Assembly: GCA_020541345.1 (NCBI GenBank) | Contig: CP045239.1 | Location: forward strand, 1-64,000 | Origin: Candidatus Ecksteinia adelgidicola | Lineage (GTDB): Bacteria; Pseudomonadota; Gammaproteobacteria; Enterobacterales; Enterobacteriaceae | DNA: 64,000 bases | Direction of reading: 5' to 3' | Shown: one piece after another, positions 1 through 15,549 of the stretch | Layout of the letters: every line of letters starts with the position of its first letter | Position numbering within the stretch: position 1 is the first letter of the stretch | The notes under the pieces: model-generated | Databases searched by the model: none | The model's input: only the letters and a program-made list of their open reading frames with translations | Told to the model about the DNA's origin: nothing | Position numbers and translations under genes: made by a program

Positions 1-881
<881 letters not shown>

Positions 882-1010
882 TCATTAACAAATATGTAAT
901 AATTGTATTATTTTTAATATTATAAACATTAAATTAATAATGCATATTTTAAGCTAAGATTTTTAAATCGTGTGATCTATTTTTGTTTATAAATCAATAA
1001 ATTTAAAATT

Positions 1011-2777
1011 ATGACTGAACGTATTTCGCGCTTATTTATTAATGATTTATTAGTTCGTACTGAAATTGTTAATTTAATTAATAGACGCATAAAATTAAAA
1101 AAGAAAGGAAAAAATTTTTATGCATACTGCCCATTTCATCATGAAAAAACGCCTTCTTTTACAGTAAATAGTGAAAAACAATTTTTTTACTGTTTTGGTT
1201 GTGGTATACATGGTAATGTTATCGACTTTTTAATGAATTACGATAAAATTAATTTTATCGAAACAATTCAAGAACTAGCAAATATACATGGATTAGAAAT
1301 ACCATATAAATCGCTTTTTAAACAAGATAAAATAAAAAAATACCAAAAAAAGAATTTATATCAACTAATGGAACAACTTAGTATATTTTATCAAAATTTT
1401 TTATATAAACCTTCTGGCATACTTGCACGTCAGTATCTTAAAACACGTGGATTCGATGATAAGATTATTCATTATTTTAATATTGGTTTTTCTCCAAACA
1501 GCTGGAATAGCCTTTTAAACATTTTCGGTAAAGATATTGATATGCGTTCTGCTTTACATGATGTTGGCATGTTAGTAACTACTTCTAATAAAAAAAAGTA
1601 TACTTATGATCGTTTTCGTGAACGTTTAATGTTTCCTATTCGTGACCAACAAGGGAGAGTTATTGGTTTTGGTGGAAGAAATATTCATAACGATACCCCA
1701 AAATACTTAAATTCACCGGAAACTAAAATTTTTAAAAAAAGCCAACAATTATATGGTCTTTATGAAGCTTTAAAAAATAATTCTGTTTTAAAACGTATAC
1801 TTATAGTAGAAGGGTACATGGATGTTATAGCATTAGCACAATATGGTATTAATTATTCAACTGCTTCGCTTGGAACTTCAACAACATCTGAACATATACA
1901 ACTACTTTTTCGAAATACTGATCATGTTATTTGTTGTTATGACGGTGATCAAGCAGGTCGTAACGCTGCTTGGAGAACTTTAAAAAGAGCTTTACCTCAT
2001 TTACAAGATGGACGTCAATTACAATTTATGTTTTTGCCTGATAGTGAAGATCCAGATACTTTAATAAGAAAAGAGGGTAAAATAATTTTTGAAAAACGAA
2101 TACAATTAGCGCAGCCTTTTTCCACTTTTTTGTTTAGAATTTTACTCTCAAAAGTAGATCTTAGTAGTTTAGATGGACGAACAAAATTAAGTTTATTAGC
2201 TATCCCTATTATAAAAAAAATACCGAGTCAAACATTACGTTTATATTTAAGGCAAATACTTGGAAAAAAACTTGGTATACCTGATGAATTCCAACTAGAG
2301 AAATTAATCAGAAAAAAAAATAAAAATATAAATTTTTATCAACAACCTCAATTAAAACGCACAATCATGCGTGTTCTTATAGGATTATTAGTTCAAAATC
2401 CAAAATTAGCTATATTAATCCCTTCTTTAAAAGAATTAGAAGACAATCAACAACAATTAGGTTTACCTTTATTTCTTGAATTAGTAAAAATATGTTTACA
2501 ATATCCAAAGTTAAGAACAGGAGAATTATTAGAACTATATCGTAATAAAAAAATAAAAAAACAGCTTGAAATCTTAACTATATGGGATCATATGATTGAT
2601 AAAGATAAAATAGAACAATTTTTTTTAGATACATTAAATAATTTATACTGTTCTTTATTAGAAAGAAAAATAGAAATACTAATTGCACAATCTAGAACTA
2701 ATGGATTAAATCAAAAAGAACGAGAACAAGTATATATTCTTAATAAACTTTTATCAAAAAAAAAAATAAATAATTAA
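1011..2777 (+). CDS. dnaG: DNA primase
   Basis: Synthesises the RNA primers that start Okazaki fragments at the replication fork. The 588-residue product matches E. coli DnaG (581) throughout. The N-terminal zinc ribbon has ligands C40, H43, C61 and C64 at the E. coli positions. The TOPRIM catalytic core is intact, with E267 in VEGYMDV and the acidic pair D311/D313 in YDGDQAG. The C-terminal DnaB-binding part is more diverged and rich in lysine, as usual in AT-biased symbionts. The start MTERISRLFINDLL aligns with the E. coli start, although no clear Shine-Dalgarno precedes it. The last codons run through an 11-base A tract (about 2756-2766), prone to polymerase slippage. Middle gene of rpsU-dnaG-rpoD. 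Confidence 0.98.
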   Translation: MTERISRLFINDLLVRTEIVNLINRRIKLKKKGKNFYAYCPFHHEKTPSFTVNSEKQFFYCFGCGIHGNVIDFLMNYDKINFIETIQELANIHGLEIPYKSLFKQDKIKKYQKKNLYQLMEQLSIFYQNFLYKPSGILARQYLKTRGFDDKIIHYFNIGFSPNSWNSLLNIFGKDIDMRSALHDVGMLVTTSNKKKYTYDRFRERLMFPIRDQQGRVIGFGGRNIHNDTPKYLNSPETKIFKKSQQLYGLYEALKNNSVLKRILIVEGYMDVIALAQYGINYSTASLGTSTTSEHIQLLFRNTDHVICCYDGDQAGRNAAWRTLKRALPHLQDGRQLQFMFLPDSEDPDTLIRKEGKIIFEKRIQLAQPFSTFLFRILLSKVDLSSLDGRTKLSLLAIPIIKKIPSQTLRLYLRQILGKKLGIPDEFQLEKLIRKKNKNINFYQQPQLKRTIMRVLIGLLVQNPKLAILIPSLKELEDNQQQLGLPLFLELVKICLQYPKLRTGELLELYRNKKIKKQLEILTIWDHMIDKDKIEQFFLDTLNNLYCSLLERKIEILIAQSRTNGLNQKEREQVYILNKLLSKKKINN

Positions 2778-2924
2778 ACACTTACATATTGAAAATATAT
2801 TAAGTATGATTTTATTATATCTTATTGCAATAAAATATAGTAATCGTGAATCTTTAAAATAATCTTGTTAGCAGTTTCGCTAATTAATACTAACTAATAT
2901 AAATATAAAATATGGAATTGTCTT

Positions 2925-4742
2925 ATGGATCAAAACTCGCAGTTACAGTTAAAGTTGCTTATTACCCGTGGTAAAGAGCAAGGCTATTTGACCTATGCTG
3001 AAGTCAATGACTATCTTCCAGATGATATCGTTGATTCCGATCAAATTGAAGACATTATTCAGATGATTAACGATATGGGTATTCAAGTCACAGAAGAGAC
3101 TCCGAATTCTGATGATTTAATACTAACTGAAAGTTCTACTGATACTGATGAAGATGCGGTAGAAGCTGCTGCTCAAGTTTTATCTAGTGTTGAATCTGAA
3201 ATAGCTAGAACTACTGATCCTATACGTATGTACATGCGCGAAATGGGTACAGTCGAGTTGCTAACTCGTAAAGGTGAAATCGATATTGCTAAACGCATTG
3301 AAGAAGGTATTAATCAGGTACAATCTTCTGTTGCGGAATATCCAGAAGCTATTACATATCTCTTAGAACAATATGATCGTATTGAAACAGGCGAAGCACG
3401 TTTATCTGATTTAATTACTGGCTTTACAAATTCAAGCGAAGAAAGTCATTTAAATGCTACTTCTATAAATATTGACGATGAACTTGAAAGAGAAAGTCAA
3501 AATTCTAACGATGAAGATCAAGATGATAATAACATTGATCCTCAATTAGCACGACAAAAATTTGTTGATTTAAATAATCAATATCAAATTACTCGCTTAA
3601 TTATTAAAAAAAATGGTCGAGATCATTTAAGTACAGCATCAGAAATCTTAAAATTATCTGAGATATTTAAACAATTTCGATTAGTACCAAAACAATTTGA
3701 TTTTTTAGTTAATAATATGCGTACTATGATGGAACGTATTCATACTAAAGAACGTATGATTGTGAAGTTATGTGTTGAAGAATGCAAAATACCAAAAAAA
3801 AATTTTGTAATTTTGTTTTCTAAAAATGAAACTAGCAATGTTTGGCTAGAGAATATCATATCAATGCTTCCTTCTTGGCCTGATAAATTTAAAATTATTT
3901 TAAAAAATTTAAAACATTGTTTAAAAAAACTGCAGAAAATCGAAGCAGAAACTGGCCTTACGATTAAAGAAATAAAAGATATTTATCGTCGAATATCAAT
4001 TGGTGAGACAAAAGCTCGACGTGCAAAAAAAGAAATGGTTGAAGCTAATCTACGATTAGTTATTTCTATTGCTAAAAAATATACTCATAGAGGTTTACAA
4101 TTTTTAGATCTTATTCAAGAAGGTAATATTGGATTAATGAAAGCAGTAGATAAATTTGAATATCGTCGTGGTTATAAATTTTCAACTTATGCTACTTGGT
4201 GGATACGTCAAGCTATTACTCGCTCTATTGCTGATCAAGCGCGTACTATCCGAATTCCTGTTCATATGATTGAAACAATTAATAAACTTAATCGTATATC
4301 ACGACAAATGTTACAAGAAATGGGTCGTGAGCCAGCACCAGAAGAATTAGCTGAACGTATGCTTATACCAGAGGATAAAATTCGGAAAGTTTTAAAAATT
4401 GCAAAAGAACCTATTTCTATGGAAACACCAATTGGTGATGACGATAATTCGCATCTTGGTGATTTTATAGAAGATACTACGCTAGAACTTCCGTTAGATT
4501 CTGCTACTTCAGAAAGTTTACGTTCTGCTACACATGATGTGCTAGCTGGTTTAACTCCGCGTGAAGCAAAAGTATTACGTATGAGATTTGGTATTGATAT
4601 GAATACTGATCATACCTTAGAGGAAGTAGGTAAACAATTTGACGTTACTCGTGAGCGTATTCGACAAATTGAAGCAAAAGCACTTCGAAAATTGCGTCAT
4701 CCCAGTAGATCTGAAATATTAAGAAGTTTTCTTGATGAATAA
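2925..4742 (+). CDS. rpoD: RNA polymerase primary sigma factor (sigma-70)
   Basis: Housekeeping sigma factor that directs RNA polymerase to -10/-35 promoters. 605 residues against 613 in E. coli. Region 1.1 starts [20 protein letters not shown]. Region 1.2 (about residues 95-130) contains [20 protein letters not shown]. The non-conserved region is shortened and acidic. Region 2 (about 375-455) is nearly identical to E. coli, including the -10 recognition helix, and region 4.2 (about 565-598) carries the -35 helix-turn-helix with [20 protein letters not shown]. Promoter specificity should therefore be the normal one, which supports reading TTGACA/TATAAT-type promoters here. The 147-bp gap after dnaG contains a small hairpin (TTAGC/GCTAA, near 2869-2884). 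Confidence 0.99.
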   Translation: MDQNSQLQLKLLITRGKEQGYLTYAEVNDYLPDDIVDSDQIEDIIQMINDMGIQVTEETPNSDDLILTESSTDTDEDAVEAAAQVLSSVESEIARTTDPIRMYMREMGTVELLTRKGEIDIAKRIEEGINQVQSSVAEYPEAITYLLEQYDRIETGEARLSDLITGFTNSSEESHLNATSINIDDELERESQNSNDEDQDDNNIDPQLARQKFVDLNNQYQITRLIIKKNGRDHLSTASEILKLSEIFKQFRLVPKQFDFLVNNMRTMMERIHTKERMIVKLCVEECKIPKKNFVILFSKNETSNVWLENIISMLPSWPDKFKIILKNLKHCLKKLQKIEAETGLTIKEIKDIYRRISIGETKARRAKKEMVEANLRLVISIAKKYTHRGLQFLDLIQEGNIGLMKAVDKFEYRRGYKFSTYATWWIRQAITRSIADQARTIRIPVHMIETINKLNRISRQMLQEMGREPAPEELAERMLIPEDKIRKVLKIAKEPISMETPIGDDDNSHLGDFIEDTTLELPLDSATSESLRSATHDVLAGLTPREAKVLRMRFGIDMNTDHTLEEVGKQFDVTRERIRQIEAKALRKLRHPSRSEILRSFLDE

Positions 4743-5597
4743 CTATATTTTTATTTAACGTTAATAATCTTATATAATTTAAAAAATAAACATAAAAACA
4801 TTATTGATATGAGTTAATAATAAATGAAAACTTTTTATACTTATTAAAGAAAATAACATTTTTAAGTATTTTTAACATGTAATATATTTATTTTTATGAT
4901 TTAAATTATAAGTTTTATTTTATAAAATTTTATAAATAATAATATAATTTAAATTTTATTAAAAAATAATAGTTATTGCATTATAAAACTATTCTTTCAT
5001 AATGCATTAATAATACAACTATACAAAAATACAATTTAAAACTAATATATAAAATTTAAATAAAAATATTATATATTAATATTAAATGTATTAATTATAA
5101 TTTATTTAAAATTTTTTTTTATTTTATTTTTTAATATTACATGTTTAATATTTATTTTTATACAAAAAATAAAAAAAAATTATGAAAAAGTAACATGTAA
5201 TAATGAATAATATATGAAAAAACAATATATTAAGAACTATATTATTTTTTTATTGATCAACACGCAATAATTTTATAAAAAATTACATATTAATTAAGAA
5301 ATAATAAACAAAATACATATGTTAAATTGTTTTAAAATATAATGTTTTTACGCATAAAACAATTAATATATTATTATTAAATTTTATATAATAAAAGCAA
5401 TACTTTACTTTTATATATAAAAAACTATCAAATATTTAATATTTTTAAAATACAAATATTTATTTCATTTTTTATCATATATTAATGTATAAACAAAAAC
5501 ATCATTTAAATAATAATACAAAAATATCATTTAAAATTAAATTAAATTAATTTAAATAATTAATAACTAATACATATTAAAACAATTAATTTATTTA
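4743..5597. other. AT-rich gap between rpoD and the rRNA operon end
   Basis: No ORF or homology seen. Two inverted repeats stand out. One has 8-bp arms (4977-4984 and 4999-5006, tgcattat/ataatgca) with a 14-base loop. The other has 10-bp arms (5136-5145 and 5192-5201, attacatgtt/aacatgtaat) about 46 bases apart. Either could end transcription from the converging rpoD and rRNA operons, but neither has a clean T tract. Confidence 0.4.
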
Positions 5598-5718
5598 ATG
5601 CTTGGCAGTGTCCTACTCTCACATGAGGAAACCTCACACTACCATCGGCGCTACAGCGTTTCACTTCTGAGTTCGGAATGGTTATCAGGTGGTACCACTG
5701 TGCTATTTCTGCCAAGCA
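5598..5718 (-). rRNA. rrf: 5S ribosomal RNA
   Basis: Minus-strand gene of about 121 nt. It carries the terminal helix (tgcttggcag at the 5' end pairing with the 3' end) and the conserved segments CCGAACTCAGAAGTGAAACG and GATGGTAGTGTG. Last gene of the rRNA operon, about 117 bp after 23S. The ends are set by comparison with E. coli. Confidence 0.97.
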
Positions 5719-5817
5719 ATTTTTATTTTTTTAATTCTTATAATAGTTAATTTAGTATACTTTAAATATATATCGTCTGAAAATTGTTTTTTTTAAAACA
5801 TTTAGAAATTGTTTTTA

Positions 5818-5835
5818 AAACATCTTTGGTGTTGT
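5818..5835 (-). promoter_or_regulatory. 3' half of 23S precursor processing stem
   Basis: The sequence around 5818-5840 (acatctttgg, then tgttgtaagg) is complementary to 8752-8771 on the other side of 23S (ccttacaac, then ccaaagatgt) with one bulged base. This is the long stem that RNase III cleaves to release pre-23S. Its preservation implies processing through RNase III. Confidence 0.75.
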
Positions 5836-8753
<2,918 letters not shown>

Positions 8754-8896
8754 TTACAACCCAAAGATGTCTTTTTATAATTAGATTGTAGTAATTTTTC
8801 GCTAATTATTACTATATTTATATAATTATATAACATATTTATATGGTTATATAAAAAAATAATCAGTTATTAAATTTTATTTTTTTAATTTTTATA

Positions 8897-8909
8897 TTAT
8901 TAAAGAGCA
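8897..8909 (-). promoter_or_regulatory. boxA antitermination site in the 16S-23S spacer
   Basis: Reads TGCTCTTTAATAA on the minus strand, one or two bases from the E. coli rrn boxA (TGCTCTTTAACA). Lies between tRNA-Glu and 23S, the usual position. It implies that Nus-factor antitermination is retained. Confidence 0.75.
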
Positions 8910-8983
8910 ATATTGTAATAAAATTTTAATTATTTATTTTACTTATTAAATTTTAATAAAATATTTTTTACACTTTGGGATGT

Positions 8984-9056
8984 TGTCCCCTAGGGGATTT
9001 GAACCCCTGTTACCGCCGTGAAAGGGCGGTGTCCTAGACCTCTAGACGAAGGGGAC
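8984..9056 (-). tRNA. gltT: tRNA-Glu (anticodon UUC) in the rRNA spacer
   Basis: Minus-strand cloverleaf with acceptor GTCCCCT/AGGGGAC and anticodon loop CTTTCAC on a perfect CCGCC/GGCGG stem. The T arm is aggggttcaaatcccct. It sits between 16S and 23S, as in E. coli rrnB. The discriminator reads A (E. coli has G) and the following bases are ACA, so the CCA tail is not encoded and must be added after transcription. Confidence 0.97.
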
Positions 9057-9133
9057 ATGACACCGTACTTTAATGACGACTTTTTTTATTTGTTTTTTTA
9101 CTTTTCTTCATTGATTTTTTATTAGATAATTTA

Positions 9134-9150
9134 TGTGAGCACGCCACATG
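9134..9150 (-). promoter_or_regulatory. 3' half of 16S precursor processing stem
   Basis: 9134-9141 (tgtgagca) is exactly complementary to 10834-10841 (tgctcaca). 9144-9150 pairs with 10825-10831 with one mismatch, across a 2-base internal loop. Together they enclose 16S and form the expected RNase III stem. Confidence 0.75.
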
Positions 9151-9166
9151 AATCAACATTATTTAG

Positions 9167-10719
<1,553 letters not shown>

Positions 10720-10857
10720 AAATTTTTAAATATTTTTATTTAATTAAGAATCAACTTTTTAATATATTAAATGTTGTTTTTACTCAACAGTAGATTCTTT
10801 CATTTTTAAAATGCATAATATTGTCTTGTGGAATGCTCACACAGATTATCTAATTAA

Positions 10858-10870
10858 TTATTAAAGAACA
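10858..10870 (-). promoter_or_regulatory. boxA antitermination site in the rRNA leader
   Basis: Minus-strand TGTTCTTTAATAA, between the rRNA promoter and 16S. Matches the E. coli leader boxA closely and is a second copy of the element in the 16S-23S spacer. Confidence 0.75.
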
Positions 10871-10911
10871 ATGTATCAATTTAAAATAGCGATATGTACT
10901 TAATATTAGAA

Positions 10912-10939
10912 ATATTACACTTTTTTTAAAAAGAGTCAA
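10912..10939 (-). promoter_or_regulatory. rRNA operon promoter
   Basis: On the minus strand TTGACT (10939-10934) is followed by a 16-base spacer and TAATAT (10917-10912). Transcription should start near 10905, about 190 bp before 16S and before the leader boxA. Only one such promoter is obvious where E. coli has P1 and P2. The stretch between -10 and the start point is AT-rich and lacks the GC discriminator associated with ppGpp control. Confidence 0.7.
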
Positions 10940-11010
10940 GTTATTATTTAACTTTTATTTTTTAATTTGTAAATTATTTTGTTTTTTAAAGAATTATTAT
11001 ATAATTTAAA

Positions 11011-11850
11011 CTATTTAACAAAAAGTTGATTTATCTTTAAGAATCCGTAACTCTTTAAAATTCTCAATAAAATATTAATATTTTTATTTATTTTTATACA
11101 ATAAGCTAAATTATTTTCTTTAGTTAATACTAAGTCTTTTTGTGTCGACATAACTTGAAATGCACGTTGAGCAATAGCAATAGAAGAGTCTATTAACTGT
11201 GTATGCTTAGGTAATATTTTTATTAATTCTTCTATTAATAAAGAAAAATGGGTACAAGCTAATACTATAACATCTGGATTTTTATTCATCTGAAACAACG
11301 GATTTAAAATATTTTTTAATATTTTTAATGGCACACTTTTTCCATATAACTTATTTTCTGCTAATCGTACTAACGTAGAAGAACTTAATAAATATATTTT
11401 GCAATTTTTAGCAAAATAAGTAATTAATTTATGAGTGTAACTACAATGAATTGTATTAAATGTACCTAATACACCAATGATCTTTTTAACTGTAAGATGA
11501 GCGGCAACTTTTATAGCTGGTACTGTCCCTATTATAGGAAAATTAAAATGTTTACGCAACATTGATAAAGCAATTGTGCTAACTGTGTTACAGGCAATAA
11601 TTAATAACGATATAGCATGTAATTGACATACTTTATGAATAATTTTTAATATACGATTAATAATAAATTTTTTAGGCTTGTCCCCATATGGAAAAGCTAT
11701 ATTATCAAATGCATAAATATAATGAAGATAAGGAAGCAATTTTTTAACTTCTTGATAAATTGACAAACCACCAAATCCTGAATCAAATATTAATACTGTT
11801 GGTCGAAGCATTTTAAGATCATCACAATGTATATTATCAATATAACTCAC
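11011..11850 (-). CDS. murI: glutamate racemase
   Basis: Converts L-glutamate to D-glutamate for peptidoglycan. 279 residues against 285 in E. coli. The two catalytic cysteines are present, C87 in ACNTVST and C199 in ACTHFS, as is the N-terminal FDSGFGGLS with D23/S24. The listed start is a GTG with no good ribosome binding site. An ATG thirteen codons downstream (position 11811, MLRPTVLIFDSG) is an alternative, but E. coli MurI also has an N-terminal extension. murI is directly upstream of and co-oriented with the rRNA operon, exactly the murI-rrnB arrangement of E. coli. Retention argues that the cell still makes some peptidoglycan. Confidence 0.96.
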   Translation of the reverse strand: MSYIDNIHCDDLKMLRPTVLIFDSGFGGLSIYQEVKKLLPYLHYIYAFDNIAFPYGDKPKKFIINRILKIIHKVCQLHAISLLIIACNTVSTIALSMLRKHFNFPIIGTVPAIKVAAHLTVKKIIGVLGTFNTIHCSYTHKLITYFAKNCKIYLLSSSTLVRLAENKLYGKSVPLKILKNILNPLFQMNKNPDVIVLACTHFSLLIEELIKILPKHTQLIDSSIAIAQRAFQVMSTQKDLVLTKENNLAYCIKINKNINILLRILKSYGFLKINQLFVK

Positions 11851-13277
11851 TTATATAATGTCTTATAATATTTATTAAATGAATTAATAATTTTACTATT
11901 AATAATATTATTAACAAAATTATATGAAATTTTTAAATTACTTCCAATTACAAAAAAAAATAAAAATGATGTTATATTAACAATATTTATCTATATGCAT
12001 AACATGCGTTTTTATTAAAAAAAACTAAACTTTATATGTTAAAATATAATAAATTAAAAATTATTTTTATAATATATTAAAATTATTTAATTTTAATTAA
12101 AAATTCAACATATAATATTTTTATAATATAAATTATTTTATTTATTTTTATTAATTTCTATTTTAAATAAAAATAAAAATCTTTTAAATATATTTATTTT
12201 TTCATATAAAAAAATCTAATAATCAATACATTAATACTATATAAATTAGTAATATTTTTAAATTTATTTAATATATAATTATTATTAATATTTTGTCTGT
12301 TATTGTATGTTTATGTTTAAGTAATTATTAATAAAATTAATTTTTTATATTATTTTAACTATAATAAAAATTTAAAAACTCATAAAAAATTTTATTTAAT
12401 ATTTTTAATACAAAATTTACATTTTTATATAAGATAACTACAAAATTTATTATTTATATTCAAATATAATATATTACACAAATGTCTTTTATCAAAAAAT
12501 GTTAATAATTTAAATATAAAATTCGATTGTAGAAAATTAAATATTGTTAAAAAATTATATTATTAGTAAAAGAATAATCCATATGTTTACATAATAATAA
12601 AGAACTATTATTATTACCACACTAAATTTTAATAATTTATAAAATTTTAACATTGTTATTATATATATAAAATAAAAATAAAAAGTTTTCAGACAATTTA
12701 TAGAATCATATTAGATTTTTTTATTATGTTAAATTTATTTTATGTTAATTTTAGAAACAATTTAATTATAATTCAAAATAAATTTTAATATACTAAATAT
12801 AGTATCTAATTATTTGAATAAGTATAACATATGTTTTTACTTAATATAGAATTAATTAATAACTTATTAATATAAAATTTTATAATAATTTAACTTTATA
12901 ATATTTATTTTTTTTAAATTTTTTATATAAATTTTAATAAAAATATTTTTTGTTCTTAAAAATTATATAAAAAATCTTATTTTTTAAAAAAAACATTTTT
13001 ATATTATAATTTATAAAACATTGATTAATGGGTTTATTTATATACTTATATTTCTTAAATATTAGTTTTAATACTTTAAAAAATAATTGATTATTATTCA
13101 CATTCTTTAATTTTACATGTATAACATGTTTTTATAATTTAAAAAAATCAGTTTGATGTATGATTTTTAATTTTGTAATATTTTTAAAAAAATTAAAAAA
13201 ACAAATATTTCTTTACAAAATTTATGATAGATAAAACACGACACTTACAAAAAAGAGACAAACATTCAAAAAAATAA
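11851..13277. other. AT-rich desert between murI and the rpsA operon end
   Basis: No ORF or readable homology on either strand. Mostly A/T runs. In related bacteria genes downstream of ihfB would be expected on this side, but nothing can be assigned. Confidence 0.4.
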
Positions 13278-13303
13278 AAAACGACAGTTTAACATGTCGT
13301 TTT
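13278..13303 (-). terminator. hairpin terminator of the aroA-cmk-rpsA transcript
   Basis: A perfect 9-bp stem (aaaacgaca/tgtcgtttt) with an 8-base loop, flanked by T-rich sequence on both sides, so it could work in both directions. It lies about 395 bp beyond the rpsA stop. That distance would hold ihfB, the gene that follows rpsA in E. coli. The terminator may have outlived the gene it served. Confidence 0.65.
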
Positions 13304-13698
13304 ATATTTTTTATTACATATTATAAAATAGTAATTTTATATTACGTTTTATACTATCATAAAATCATAAAATTCTTTATTAAAATGCAAATAAAATAAG
13401 CATTTATTATTTTATTTTTCTCGTTTTTGTTCTTTAATCATAACTACTACTTTAATTATAATTACTAATAAAGTACAAAAATAAAAAATTTTTAAACATA
13501 ATGTTTTTAATATCGTTATTATTTAATAATATTACGTTAATAGAATAAAAATTTCATTTTATTTTCTATTTTTTTTTAATAAAAAAATACATGTTAACTT
13601 ATCAATTTTTTTAATAAAATTAAACTTACACATACTTTATTATATATAATTTGTGTGTGTAATTTTTTATCTTTACTAATTTAGTAATAATTAAATTA
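13304..13698. other. gap at the usual place of ihfB
   Basis: 395 bp without an ORF between rpsA and the terminator at 13278-13303. In E. coli ihfB (about 285 bp) sits here. The minus-strand reading has scattered F/Y positions reminiscent of the IHF beta-sheet, but not enough to call a ghost. An imperfect hairpin (ttacacata/tgtgtgtaa, near 13625-13662) lies just after the rpsA stop. Confidence 0.35.
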
Positions 13699-15366
13699 TT
13701 ATTCACCTTTAGCAACTTTAAAAGCCTCAGTCATAGTATTAAAACAATTAACTTCTTCTTGTTTTTTGTTAGTAGTAATAGAATTCTGTTTATTAGAATC
13801 ATCTTTGATGTATATAGATAAATTTAATATTCTATTTTTACGATCAATACCAGTAAATTTTGCTTGAATATTATCACCAACGTTAAAAGAAATTACATTT
13901 CTCATTGAATCTTCGGAAACTTCAGGTATACGAAGATATCCTTCTATATTACTATCTAATTGAAGCATAATTCCTTTTGTATCAACTGCAGTAACTTTTC
14001 CAGTTACAATACTTCCTTTTTTATGAATAGATAAATAATTATTAAAAGGATCTTCTGTCAATTGTTTTATGCTTAGTGAAATACGTTCACGCTCTGCATC
14101 AACTTGTAAAACAATAGCTTTAATTTTATCACCTTTTTTATATTTACGAACAGCTTCTTCACCAGAAATATTCCAAGAAATATCAGATAAATGAACCAAA
14201 CCATCAATGCCACCTTCTAAACCAATAAAGATGCCAAAATCAGTAATAGATTTAATTTTACCTTCAACACAATCTCCTTTATTATGTTTTTCGGAGAATT
14301 CTTGCCACGGATTAGATTTGCATTGCTTTAAGCCTAAAGAAATTCGACGACGATCTTCATCAATATTTAATACCACTACTTCTACTATATCATTTATATT
14401 AACAACTTTAGATGGGTGAATATTTTTGTTAGTCCAATCCATTTCAGAAACGTGCACTAAACCTTCGACACCTGCTTCAATTTCTACAAAACAACCATAA
14501 TCAGTCAAATTAGTAATACGACCAGTTAGTTTAGTATTTTCTGGATAACGTTTTGCAATAGCGATCCATGGATCTTCACCTAACTGTTTTAAACCAAGAG
14601 AAACACGAATACGTTCACGATCAAATTTTAATATTTTTACTATAATTTCATCACCTACATTTACAATTTCACTTGGATGTTTTACGCGTTTCCAAGCCAT
14701 ATCAGTAATATGCAAAAGACCATCTACTCCCCCTAAATCAACAAATGCTCCATAATCAGTTAAATTTTTAACTATACCTTTAATTGTGATACTTTCTTGT
14801 AAGTTTTCTAATAATTGATTACGTTCTGCGCTATTTTCAGATTCGATAACTGCGCGTCGAGAGACTACAACATTATTACGTTTTTGATCTAACTTAATCA
14901 CTTTAAATTCAAGTTCTTTTCCTTCAAGATGAAATGTATCACGTACCGGTCTAACATCTACCAAAGAACCTGGTAAAAATGCTCGAATACCGTTGAGCTC
15001 TACAGTAAAACCACCTTTTACCTTACCATTGATAATTCCAATGATAGTTTTAGAATTTTCGTATGCTTTCTCTAAAATGATCCATGCTTCATAACGTTTA
15101 GCTTTTTCACGAGAAAGTAAAGTTTCACCAAATCCATCTTCGATAGCATCCAATGCAACACGCACTTCATCACCAATTTTTACCTCCAATTCACCTTGTG
15201 CGTTTTTAAATTGATCTAATGGAATAGCAGATTCAGACTTGAGACCAGCATCAACTAATACAATATCTTTGTCTATAGAAACTACAATACCACGAACGAT
15301 AAAACCTGGTCGGGTTTCAATTGTTTTTAAGGATTCTTCAAAAAGTTGAGAAAAAGATTCAATCAT
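13699..15366 (-). CDS. rpsA: 30S ribosomal protein S1
   Basis: Binds mRNA on the 30S subunit and allows initiation on weakly recognised messages. 555 residues against 557 in E. coli. Six S1 (OB-fold) repeats lie at roughly residues 20-88, 105-172, 190-260, 277-348, 364-435 and 450-520, with the repeated pattern G-x-V-x-x-hTDYGaFV and GLVHhSdh. The first two bind the ribosome and the rest bind RNA. The start [13 protein letters not shown] matches the family. As in E. coli, there is no strong Shine-Dalgarno (only gaag), and the leader is unusually rich in non-A/T sequence. It follows cmk and aroA on the same strand. Confidence 0.98.
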   Translation of the reverse strand: MIESFSQLFEESLKTIETRPGFIVRGIVVSIDKDIVLVDAGLKSESAIPLDQFKNAQGELEVKIGDEVRVALDAIEDGFGETLLSREKAKRYEAWIILEKAYENSKTIIGIINGKVKGGFTVELNGIRAFLPGSLVDVRPVRDTFHLEGKELEFKVIKLDQKRNNVVVSRRAVIESENSAERNQLLENLQESITIKGIVKNLTDYGAFVDLGGVDGLLHITDMAWKRVKHPSEIVNVGDEIIVKILKFDRERIRVSLGLKQLGEDPWIAIAKRYPENTKLTGRITNLTDYGCFVEIEAGVEGLVHVSEMDWTNKNIHPSKVVNINDIVEVVVLNIDEDRRRISLGLKQCKSNPWQEFSEKHNKGDCVEGKIKSITDFGIFIGLEGGIDGLVHLSDISWNISGEEAVRKYKKGDKIKAIVLQVDAERERISLSIKQLTEDPFNNYLSIHKKGSIVTGKVTAVDTKGIMLQLDSNIEGYLRIPEVSEDSMRNVISFNVGDNIQAKFTGIDRKNRILNLSIYIKDDSNKQNSITTNKKQEEVNCFNTMTEAFKVAKGE

Positions 15367-15480
15367 GTTATTAATCTTCAGAGTTTATTAAATGAACATC
15401 CACTTAGTTTCCTACTACATGGGTTTGTTTTAGATCTTCTGTTATTAGCTTCATGCTAACAGAATTTAAATTAAAAAAAT
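15367..15480 (-). promoter_or_regulatory. rpsA leader, candidate S1 autoregulatory region
   Basis: The 110 bases before rpsA keep more G and C than other spacers. They contain a hairpin at 15438-15463 (tctgtta/taacaga outer stem, inner TTAGC/GCTAA register) and a downstream minus-strand segment AGGAAACTAAGTGGATG. In gammaproteobacteria the rpsA leader folds into hairpins that let S1 repress its own translation. The position and weak ribosome binding site fit that. I infer the role; no covariance can be tested here. Confidence 0.4.
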
Positions 15481-15549
15481 AAAATTTTATTTGACATATT
15501 AAAATATTAATATAGCAATAAAATAAAATTAATAATACTTTTAATTGTA

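Noticed and set aside
13304..13698. ihfB pseudogene
   Set aside because: Position and length fit, but the translated pattern matches only at scattered F/Y positions without consistent spacing.
14207..14419. Plus-strand 70-codon ORF
   Set aside because: Antisense shadow of rpsA, no ribosome binding site or homology. The same holds for ORFs at 28080-28286, 40225-40428 and 56401-57024.
15491..15517. Plus-strand TTGACA followed by TATAGC
   Set aside because: Spacer is only 14 bases and it would transcribe antisense into cmk; expected by chance in AT-rich DNA. TTGACA at 16412, 19702 and 40916 also lacks a fitting -10.
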